Source of the DNA: Pelodera strongyloides | Taxonomy: Eukaryota; Nematoda; Chromadorea; Rhabditida; Rhabditidae | Assembly: GCA_036852015.1 (NCBI GenBank) | Contig: JAANDG010000630.1 | Location: forward strand, 18,899-82,898 | DNA: 64,000 bases | Direction: 5' to 3' | Shown: positions 1 through 7,915 of the stretch, in pieces | How the letters are laid out: each line of letters begins with the position of its first letter | Numbering within the stretch: the first letter of the stretch is position 1 | Position numbers and translations under genes: made by a program | The notes under the pieces: model-generated | The model's database searches: none | What the model was told of the DNA's origin: nothing | Seen by the model: only the letters and a program-made list of their open reading frames with translations

Positions 1-261
1 CAGTGTAAGTTTAATAAATTTATGGGAAACAGTATCTGAGTGGACGCCAAAAGGTCGTCACCAAATTTTTGTTGGTTAGGCCATTTAGCGACCCGCTACC
101 GACGGCGGTTTTCCAAAGTCTCTGTTATGCTAGCATATCTTATTATCATTTATGCGAGATTCTGTTCAGGATCAGACTGTTTGATTTGATATTTGTAAAA
201 ACTGCTATCTTCATTGACACAAAAAAATGCAATAATTCATTAAAAAAATCTGTTGCGCTTC

Positions 262-420
262 TTTAGCGTGCACCTTTTATTTTAGGGTGGCATAATAGTT
301 TCAAAGTTTGCTTATGACATGTTACGCAGAGGTCATGAGCATAGGCGACGAGTTCCAGATGACAAATTGCTCGACGTCTTCGGGCTAGGGGCAGGAGGGA
401 TCGCCCATGAACAAACAACA
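262..420 (+). repeat. Interspersed repeat R1
   Basis: A roughly 70-bp core beginning GGCGACGAGTTCCAGATGAC (about 345-411) recurs at 23655-23725, 50206-50276 and, more diverged, 52173-52218. The upstream flank (TGCTTATGACATG and a CACCTTTTATT-like motif) is also shared with the 23.7-kb copy, in inverted order. No reading frame is conserved between copies. It looks like a dispersed non-coding mobile repeat of unknown class. Confidence 0.6.
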
Positions 421-654
421 ATAACAACAAATAAATAAAAAGTAAATAAATAAATTCAGCATGCGAATGCAAAGAGGGCACGACTCGTTCGATTAATTTC
501 CTGTTGAACGGCGAAGAAATACAATTGGAAATTGTAAAGGGATCTACACTTGAGGTTAGATTTAGACTTTTACGTGAAATAAAAGGAAAACTATAATGCA
601 TATATACTAGTGCAATAAACATAAAAAGAGAAGTAATATGGCCCATATTAGAAA

Positions 655-731
655 TATGGGACCCCGTTTCGACCCCGGTCGCATACGAGGAGTTTTACCA
701 TGGTGGGGTCTCGTCAGTGCGACGGCCATGG
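655..731 (-). ncRNA. Hammerhead-ribozyme-like core next to the retroelement
   Basis: On the minus strand, CTGACGA (717-711) is followed by GACCCC (710-705), a 28-nt loop, GGGGTC (676-671), GAAA (670-667) and CGGGGTC (666-660). This is the conserved core CUGANGA / 6-bp stem II / GAAA / possible one-bp stem III with a GUC cleavage triplet, as in minimal type I hammerheads of Penelope-like elements. Stem I next to the core is poor: only a distal ATGGCC/GGCCAT pairing is visible. It may therefore be decayed or a chance match. It lies 3' of the ORF in element orientation. Confidence 0.33.
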
Positions 732-1158
732 CTTTAAGAGTATGAAAGGAAATAGGAGAGAGTGAGAGGGCAATTAAAGATGGGTTATAATAAGGAAATT
801 ATAATATATATTATTATAAGTGTAAATGAAAAGGTAGTAAACGCTTACCTTACTGCTTCAGCATTCTCCTGAAAAGTAACAAACAAAAAACGCTTACCTT
901 GCCTAGGTATAACAGCTTCCTGAAATTTAATAAATGCTTACCTTTTGCGTATGCCGAAAAAGTAACTAAAACTTGTACTTACCAACTTAATCAGTACTAG
1001 TACAGCGGTGAGCTAGGAATATAGTCGGCAGATCAATAAGTGGGGTGCACGGCATAACAGTGATCAGTGGAAAGGGTACCTGGCCGCATTGCTAGGGTAA
1101 ATGTACAGCGGTGGCTGGACTACGGTAGTGTGTTATCAAAAAGAAAGGAAACATAGAT

Positions 1159-3900
1159 TTAGCTCATTTGTTTGTCAACCCAGGTGCAGAGTGACTTGGA
1201 TGTAGTGCCGTATTTATGCATTATTATAGGGTATTTGTGAAAAGTTTTTTTAAATGTTGTTTTAATAATTTGGCATGGGTAACCATTACTTCGAAGTTTT
1301 TTGTAAAATTCTTGTGTTTTAAGTTTAAAGCTAAAAAGGATTGAAGTACATCTATGAATTCTAATTAGTTCTCCTTGAATACAATTAATTTTGATACGGT
1401 TGCATATGTTACTATCAAACATGGGAAAGCGTATAACATCAAAACTATAGTCATCGGTTTTGTTATACAAATTTATGGACCACTTATCTATGGACCTAGT
1501 AAGAAAAAGATCGAGGAAAGCAGCTGACTGGTCATTACTGTTAGAGGTTTCCAAAGTGAGGGTATCAGGGTACATATTGTTAAATCGAGTAGCTAATGCA
1601 TCGTCATTGTAGAAGATAGCTATGTCATCCATATATCTATGTATAGACATTTGGTAACTTAGAGATTTGTTGAGAGACTGTTTGAAAAAACTAAATTCAA
1701 TCATAGAGAGTGTGAGGTCAGCAAGTAGGGGAGAGGCATTTCCTCCCTGTGGAACACCTTTAACTTGATGAAATAGTATATCTTGAAATGTAAGGTAACT
1801 ATTTTTAACTATATATTGAGTCATGTGCTTTACTTCATTTCTAGAATAGCAACTATTGGAGAGAACGTCCGTATAATAGGTATTTTTGAAGCCTACATTG
1901 ATGAGGTTTTTACCAGAGTTATTAAAGCACAGGTCAATTAATGCAAATATATTGTCTATAATACAGTCGTGTGGAAGGCTAGTAAACAAACTGCTAAAGT
2001 CTATAACTTTGATCTTTTTAAATTTGTGAATTAGCGTAGAATTAGTGAGAGTAATGGAATTATCGATAGAGATGAAGTTGACTTTTTTAGTATTCCAATT
2101 ATTGCTAGCATTACAGTAGTTTCTAAAGTGGTTACGGAAATGTTTGAGAATCTTCTGTAAAAGAATGGAAAGATTTTTCAAAGAGCTGTGTTTAGCAGCA
2201 GTAATAAACCGCATTTTTGCTGTCTTTTTATGTAACTTGGGTACTCCGTAAATATTAGGAAGTTTTCTATCTATTTCGAGGCAAGTTACTCTAAACACAT
2301 TAGAGAATAACATATGGCGTGAAATAATATCATTTGGAGTTTCAGTAACATATGGCAAGTATGTGTCGTTACCCTTTATATCGACCACTTCTGAGTTATT
2401 AGCTGATGAAATTATGCCTAGTTCATTATAAAGATAGTTGGAATAGAGAAGAGGACATGTGAAGCAAAAGTTAGCGGATGCTTTGTCAACGCAGGTGATT
2501 ATGAATTGTTTCTTGATATCATTAATTTCTTTATGACTAGCATTGTTCATATTTGGGAAATTAAAATCGAATGTTTCAAGCAGGCTATTTCTGAGCATGT
2601 CCGTATTAGGTATATCAAAATCGAGCTTGCTAAAGTATTTAGTTAGATTATGAACCAGATCACTATAAACGGTAACAAGATGGTCTTTACATTCCTTACT
2701 AGAAAAAGCCTCTCTGTATTTAGTGCCTTTCGATAAAAGGGATGCTGCCTTAGGGAATGTATGTTCAAATATTTTACAGTTGCCTGTAATTATATGAAGA
2801 GAATTATTAAGGTTGACTTTTTCTTTGGGAGTGCAGAGGCTAAGGTAGCTTTTGCAATTGCAAGTGGCTTGCATGTTATTTGAAGAGTTCACAAGTGACT
2901 TATGGTTGAATAGGCGTGGACCCAGGGGAAAACTGTATTTTTGTCTAAAACAGATGCGTGGAACATACGTTAAAGGAATATTGTTAGCACTGAAAATGTA
3001 GCGAATAGACTTTTTAACAATATATTGTATATTATAGTCATTTTGTTCAGATACAGGACGAATGAAAGGTATGTTAACAATAAAATCAGGTTTCTTAGAA
3101 GGAAAGGATGGAAAATTAAGGGGTTTAGCGATACAGTATTTTCCGCATAATGCTTCAGTATTTCTACGAAATTGGTAGTTATGGTCAGTTGAAAAATATT
3201 GAGTTACGAGATTCTTGCGACATTTAACTGTCATATTATTGTTAATGAACATCAAACGGCGGTAATCGATAGTGCGAGAAAGTTCGGAAAGTGAAAACAT
3301 ATTAGTACGACTAGAAAGATTGCGTTTTTTACGAGGTCCTCGTCGTTTAGGTGGTCTTTTAATGTTAAGAGAAAAGTATGGAATGCTCTTACTACCGAGA
3401 CCTTTTTTGCAATGATCACTAACCAGGCCGTAGCCCTTGATATTATCATTAAGGCCATAAGGCGCAGATGTGTTAAGTAGCTTAATCCAGAATAATTCTT
3501 TTTCTTTACGAACAAGGTTGTCAGAATTTTCTATTAAATTGTCTAATATATGTATTGTAAAGAGTTTGGTTTCTCTGCCTTTTTGACATTCAGCGAAATG
3601 GCGGTAAAGGATAGTATCTTGAGATTCTTTTTTCAAATGGTATCTATGCTGACTAAACCTGGACTTAATAGAGCGTTTGCTTTCTCCGACATACTGAATT
3701 TTGCAGATATCACAAGTAAGACAGTAAACTACGCCTTGAGAGTTACAGTCGCTAGTATCCATTGCAAAAGTGGGCGAAAAATAACGAGTAGTACTACTTC
3801 GGATAATATTTTCGAATGAGATCAGAGAACATATTTTACAACGAGTAGACTTGCAAGGATTTCCAAAGAGATGTGTGCCTTCTAGAGTTACAAGTTTCAT
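1159..3900 (-). CDS. Penelope-like retroelement polyprotein: N-terminal GIY-YIG endonuclease plus reverse transcriptase
   Basis: An intact 913-residue ORF. Near the N-terminus are Cys motifs (CKSTRCKIC, residues 16-24) and a GIY-YIG nuclease: GVVYCLTC (56-63), IQYVGES (68-74), an SRFSQH segment (80-85), then a KEKELFWI...LNTSAPYGLN block (132-151). The reverse transcriptase fills the C-terminal half: YGVPKLHKK, motif A VIDFSSLFTSLPHD (catalytic Asp at about 634), motif B VPQGGNASPLL (about 716-726) and motif C YMDD (756-759). In classic Penelope the endonuclease follows the RT. Here it precedes it, as in the permuted Naiad/Chlamys-type elements. The protein would nick DNA and copy its own RNA at the target. 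No internal stop or frameshift, so the insertion is young or the element still active. The ATG at 3900 is the first in frame; a true start upstream is not excluded. Confidence 0.88.
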   Translation of the reverse strand: MKLVTLEGTHLFGNPCKSTRCKICSLISFENIIRSSTTRYFSPTFAMDTSDCNSQGVVYCLTCDICKIQYVGESKRSIKSRFSQHRYHLKKESQDTILYRHFAECQKGRETKLFTIHILDNLIENSDNLVRKEKELFWIKLLNTSAPYGLNDNIKGYGLVSDHCKKGLGSKSIPYFSLNIKRPPKRRGPRKKRNLSSRTNMFSLSELSRTIDYRRLMFINNNMTVKCRKNLVTQYFSTDHNYQFRRNTEALCGKYCIAKPLNFPSFPSKKPDFIVNIPFIRPVSEQNDYNIQYIVKKSIRYIFSANNIPLTYVPRICFRQKYSFPLGPRLFNHKSLVNSSNNMQATCNCKSYLSLCTPKEKVNLNNSLHIITGNCKIFEHTFPKAASLLSKGTKYREAFSSKECKDHLVTVYSDLVHNLTKYFSKLDFDIPNTDMLRNSLLETFDFNFPNMNNASHKEINDIKKQFIITCVDKASANFCFTCPLLYSNYLYNELGIISSANNSEVVDIKGNDTYLPYVTETPNDIISRHMLFSNVFRVTCLEIDRKLPNIYGVPKLHKKTAKMRFITAAKHSSLKNLSILLQKILKHFRNHFRNYCNASNNWNTKKVNFISIDNSITLTNSTLIHKFKKIKVIDFSSLFTSLPHDCIIDNIFALIDLCFNNSGKNLINVGFKNTYYTDVLSNSCYSRNEVKHMTQYIVKNSYLTFQDILFHQVKGVPQGGNASPLLADLTLSMIEFSFFKQSLNKSLSYQMSIHRYMDDIAIFYNDDALATRFNNMYPDTLTLETSNSNDQSAAFLDLFLTRSIDKWSINLYNKTDDYSFDVIRFPMFDSNICNRIKINCIQGELIRIHRCTSILFSFKLKTQEFYKKLRSNGYPCQIIKTTFKKTFHKYPIIMHKYGTTSKSLCTWVDKQMS

Positions 3901-4020
3901 ATTGGGGCCAATCTTTTTTGAATTAAAGGAATTTTGAGTGTAGTAGCCTGTGTTTTTAGCAGAGCATACAATTTCCCCTGTTCAGCCGCTCCCGGCCTTA
4001 AGGGTAAGGTTGTGAAAGAT

Positions 4021-4204
4021 GAAACTTCGAGTCTGAGACCCTCACATGGCGGAAGAGAAGCTAGAAAAGCGACTACCACGTTGGTACGAAGCGACTACCA
4101 CGTTGGTCAAAAGAAACTTCGAGTCTGAGACCCTCACATGGCGGAAGAGAAGCTAGAAAAGCGACTACCACGTTGGTACGAAGCGACTACCACGTTGGTC
4201 AAAA
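4021..4204. repeat. Two tandem 92-bp repeats upstream of the retroelement ORF
   Basis: Units 4021-4112 and 4113-4204 are identical as far as I can read. Each unit contains the 17-mer GCGACTACCACGTTGGT twice, so it occurs four times in total. The position just 5' of the retroelement ORF suggests a leader or promoter array or part of a terminal repeat, but no second copy at the other end was found. Confidence 0.8.
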
Positions 4205-4471
4205 GCGGAAGTTGGAAGTTTACTTCCGTCCTTACTTTCGATACGTCTACTTCCTTAGGTCAGTGTGAAAGTTAGTGAAGTTGAGAAACTCACATTAGCA
4301 TAACGTATACATAGAAGAACAAAGAGAAAGAAAACAGGGGGTGGTGCGCAGGTATGTTATTTAAAGCATACAGTAGGGCCCCTTGTCAGTATGGGATGTT
4401 TTTATACGCATTGCCGTCTTAGGGTTGCCTTTTGATTATGTACTTTGAATATAATCAATAAATCTTTATTA

Positions 4472-4636
4472 AAGCGAAACGCCAGCTCCTTTGGAAAATT
4501 TGCATATGATAAGCAAATCCTATGTATCCTATGCTAATTTTGCACGATTGCCGTGGACGATCGTACAAAATTAGCATAGGATACATAGGATTTGCTTATC
4601 ATATGCAAATTTTCCAAAGGAGCTGGCATTTCGCTT
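4472..4636. repeat. Near-perfect palindromic MITE (165 bp)
   Basis: The sequence starts AAGCGAAACGCCAGCTCC and ends with its near-exact complement GGAGCTGGCATTTCGCTT, flanked by TA on both sides. The two arms (about 77 bp each) match almost base for base around a short centre near 4550-4560. The TA duplication and the terminal AAGCG place it with Tc1/mariner-type MITEs. A diverged relative with the same inner sequence occurs at about 22206-22370. Confidence 0.85.
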
Positions 4637-4822
4637 TATAAAAACTGTATGTACAGAAATTTAACATATTGCACATGTAATTCGATATCCATCTGAAGGA
4701 AACTGATTGAATCAATTCATATTTTTAATACCAAATGGAAATGTAGTATGTAGCGTAAAATAGTTTTTGTTGTGCGCGATAACTTTAAGTGTTTTTTTTT
4801 TGTGTAACTGTTTCAATTTCAG

Positions 4823-6514
4823 TCAACTCCCTTTTCCTCTGATCTCGTGATGTACGTGGTTGTCTACAGTGTCACGAACAGGGAAAGTCTAACGGCAGCC
4901 GCCGCTCTGCTATTTCGACTACATGAGGTTAGGAAAAATAGAGTGTGGTTCCCTTGTTCTCTTGTTCATCACCGATGACGAGCGACATAATACGCCTAGA
5001 CGCGTACATTCTATGCATTGATTACTGTACTTGTACTTTCAACAGTTGATAAGGGTTTACATAGATAAGGTACTTATCTCAACACGAAACTTTCGGGTGT
5101 GCCCAAATCTGTATGGCGCCTTCTCTGGTCCTCAGGCGCGCAGCGCGGAAATGCGTAGCCGCGTCCGCAGGAAAATATTGCAAATTTGCATTGAACACAG
5201 TGAAGCCTCTTGTCTGCTACTCCGCCTTTCCCATGTAAAAAAGCCATCTCTTTTTCCGCGGACGCGGTTACGCATTTGCTCGCTGCGCGCCTGAGAACGT
5301 AGCTGCGAAATAAAATGAACTTCTCGCCGCGCAAGCTTTTTTCGTAGTCTCTGTCAGGCACTTGGCGAGATCTTTTCACGCTAGAATATCATCACAAACT
5401 GCTCATCACATTTTGTTCCTGTTGTTGAAAATTAAATGTTGAAAACATGTTATTTTCAGCGTCGTCGTCACACCAAATCTCCTGTGATTCTAGTTGGAAA
5501 TAAGGTGGACATCAAAAGGTCAAAGGTCGTCAGCACACTTGGTAAGGCCTATTGAGATATGTACTTTAAATGCTTCAAGGGCAATAGATGGCATCCATAG
5601 TTCTTGGGCATGAGAGCAATGTTCACGACATGCCAGCATGATTCGATATTGATAAACATTTTTTTTAAATTGTATACGATTAATTTTCGTTTAGATCATA
5701 AGGACATTTAGAATACAAAATATCATTGATCAACCTACAGTAGTCTTGTGAATTCAGGGGGTGGAATTCTGGCAAACAAAAATAAAAACACGTATAAAGA
5801 TAAAATGTAATTGTAAGAATAAGAGTAATTATAAGCATAAGACGAAAATTGAAAAAAAAAATTAGGTGCAATTGAGACTGCTAGATAAGGAATTACAGTA
5901 AACCTATAAATTCAGAGGGCCGAATGCTGGCCAAGGTGTACAAATGCGGTTTTGTCGAGACTTCTGCACTGATGGGAATGAATGTGGCCGAACTTTGGAA
6001 ACAAGTACTACAAAAGATGAAGTGAGCCAAAAGACGAATTTATTTATTTTATTTAGTAAATAGCATCAAGTCATGCGCAGCATCGCTACACAATGTTCTG
6101 AAGAAAGGTACACGATAAATAATAAATAGTGGTAGAATAAATAATTCTCCAAACTTCCAAACCATGAACCAACCTATGTATTCCTACATTGAAATGTTTT
6201 TTTTCCAACTTGTCATCAATTTTATTTCAATTTTCATTTCAAATTCCTGCTGATAGACGATAGTTATTATTCAATTCCGTAAATTTCCGAAAAATCCGTA
6301 AAATACTTTTTTTGTGTATTTCTATTTTTTTAATATTTAAAAAATATTAGAATACATATATTTTAGATGGGAAGACCCCGCGAAAAATGGTTTTCTATCA
6401 AGAATAGTCGAAAGGGGACGATGGGCAGCGAAAAGTTGTGAAGCGGCACTGGGAAATCTAATGCAGCGGGAGAAAAACCCAGAAGACGAGGAGCCATGCA
6501 GCTCACTTCAATAG
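4823..6514 (+). CDS. Ras-superfamily small GTPase, RGK-like, 3' four exons (5' half outside the window)
   Basis: Exons 4823-4927, 5460-5541, 5916-6021 and 6367-6514 join in frame with consensus splice sites and end at TAG. Exon 1 reads VMYVVVYSVTNRESL, the strand and helix after switch II. Exon 2 carries G4 (VILVGNKVDI) and exon 3 G5 (FVETSA, then NVAELWKQVL). The last exon gives a 49-residue tail with FLSRIVERGRWAAKSC followed by a short acidic end, and no CAAX box. Lack of prenylation and the F-x-x-x-IV...KSC pattern recall the conserved C-terminus of the RGK family (Rad/Gem/Rem), which bind calmodulin and calcium-channel beta subunits. G1-G3 are missing, so the gene must start upstream, on the far side of the retroelement or of the window edge. 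A more generic Ras-like assignment (RERG type) is the alternative. AATAAA at 7012-7017 could end the transcript. Confidence 0.78.
5128..5300. repeat. Imperfect palindrome with about 45-bp GC-rich arms, in GTPase intron
   Basis: The left arm (CTCAGGCGCGCAGCGCGGAA..., 5131-5175) is matched in inverse by the right arm ending TGCGCGCCTGAGAAC (to about 5298). The arms are GC-rich in AT-rich surroundings. It resembles a foldback MITE of a different family from the TA-flanked ones; no target duplication was identified. Confidence 0.6.
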
Positions 6515-7280
6515 AGTTGAATTTGAACTTGTTTTTGAAAAATAATTAGAAAGTTGTAGATTTTCAATAATTAACTGAATTGAATCAATAATTGAAAAAA
6601 AAATTGAAAGCGGTATGGCATGTGGTTTGTAACGTATTCTGGAGAATTAACATTACTTTTAAAATTTGAGTGTATTTGAATGTACGTATTTAATTTGAAA
6701 ATCTGAAAAAACTTTATTCGATACTACTTTTGTAAACATTTGATTATTTTCTACAAATATCGACGTATTTTTTGCGTTAACTAATATGAATAGCTGTGTT
6801 TCACTGACTGCATTTTTTGCGTTTTATTTGACGTACAAATTTAGGTACTATTTTCAGCAGTTTATTATACAGTTGGTCTCATACTATATTTTGTTCAAGC
6901 ATTAGCATTGTTACTACCATGATTACAGGTACTACATACGACATTATGATATTTGTTTCTTCAAGTGCATTTGTTTAAATGAAGGCATATATTTAAATAT
7001 ATATTTGTTTCAATAAACGTGTGCACATTAACATCATATTGCAATTGCTTTATTACAATTACAGTGCCTCTCTTTTTCGCTGCGTTTCTCACATTTGAAT
7101 GCTATTTTCTGTCCCCAGGGAATATTTCCCCGAGGGAATCGGAGTGATGAATATGGCCTCAGATGTCAATCATTCAAATTATTCGAACAACACCAACAAA
7201 TAATAATAATTTAATAATGACTACCATAAACTGACGATAAATTGACATTGCATCGACTACAAATAAATATGCGATCCACA

Positions 7281-7440
7281 TATGCACACACACTCACACA
7301 CTCACTCACACACACAATACGCACATAACACATACGCACGCACACATTCACACACTGACACACTGACAAATACACAACGCACACACGCCGACACACACAC
7401 ACACCGACACACACACCGACACACCAACACACACAGCTCA
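7281..7440. repeat. (CA)n microsatellite, interrupted
   Basis: About 160 bp of CA/CACA units with scattered substitutions. Long open frames through it are artefacts of the repeat. Confidence 0.95.
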
Positions 7441-7565
7441 TTACATCGGTATGTGTAGAGTAATTCATAGATCATATTCTTTTTCATTCTCGGCAGTATC
7501 TCGAGTGGAACTGTTCTCTTGACGTGATTTATTGACACGTGTAGACAGACAATAGCGGGCAAGAA

Positions 7566-7606
7566 AACCTTTGCTCCATGACCCTGTTTGTCTACTGCTT
7601 TCTCAG
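7566..7606 (+). repeat. Direct repeat left of the telomeric array
   Basis: AACCTTTGCTCCATGACCCT followed by a diverged GTTTGTCTACTGC-like stretch. The same motif recurs to the right of the array at 7874-7915, so the array lies between two related copies about 310 bp apart. Confidence 0.7.
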
Positions 7607-7670
7607 TTGTTAGAACGGATCAGTTTGCTGTCTGCCACTACGAAAAAGCAGGAAGTCTTGGCCTGTCACT

Positions 7671-7798
7671 TGCTTAGGCTTAGCGCTTAGGCTTAGGCTT
7701 AGGCTTAGGCTTAGGCTTAGGCTTAGGCTTAGGCTTAGGCTTAGGCTTAGGCTTAGGCTTAGGCTTAGGCTTAGGCTTAGGCTTAGGCTTAGGCTTAG
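7671..7798 (+). repeat. Interstitial telomeric repeat (TTAGGC)n
   Basis: After a short broken start (TGCTTAGGCTTAGCGC), an uninterrupted run of the hexamer TTAGGC, about 19 copies, spans roughly 7685-7798. TTAGGC is the nematode telomere repeat. Two partial copies of a sequence beginning CCTTTGCTCCATGACCC lie on either side (7567 and 7876). Confidence 0.97.
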
Positions 7799-7873
7799 TT
7801 TCTCTTGAAGTTAAAGTATTAGCGATCCTCGCCTAATTACATTAAGATACTCAATAATTTATATTTATTGTAC

Positions 7874-7915
7874 AGAAGCCTTTGCTCCATGACCCTTTTT
7901 GTGCCTACTTGCTTC
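7874..7915 (+). repeat. Direct repeat right of the telomeric array
   Basis: GCCTTTGCTCCATGACCC followed by TTTTTGTGCCTACTTGC matches the copy at 7566-7606 in the first half and loosely after that. Confidence 0.7.

Larger units (their letters stand above)
1..1158. other. Non-coding flank of the Penelope-like element
   Basis: No exon is recognisable on either strand. The stretch holds a member of an interspersed GC-rich repeat (about 262-420), a short copy of a GTCACCAAAT-type repeat near 50-66, and a hammerhead-ribozyme-like core at about 660-717 on the minus strand. It is probably part of an intron of the GTPase gene whose 3' exons start at 4823. That is an inference from the absence of the GTPase's 5' half. 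Confidence 0.5.
660..4204 (-). mobile_element. Penelope-like element (permuted, Naiad-like), approximate extent
   Basis: The ORF (1159-3900) sets orientation. The hammerhead-like core lies about 440 bp beyond its stop and a two-unit 92-bp tandem repeat about 120 bp upstream of its start. I could not find a target-site duplication or a pseudo-LTR pair, so both ends are estimates. The element lies antisense to the GTPase exons that begin at 4823, probably within that gene's intron. Confidence 0.5.

Noticed and set aside
263..646. 127-codon minus-strand ORF
   Set aside because: Low-complexity Leu/Phe-rich translation through an interspersed repeat; no domain.
4021..4204. CRISPR-like or hammerhead-bearing direct repeats
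   Set aside because: Only two long units and no spacers, in a eukaryotic genome; no CUGANGA core occurs within them on either strand.
7211..7562. Cys/Val-rich minus-strand ORFs
   Set aside because: Translations of the (CA)n microsatellite.
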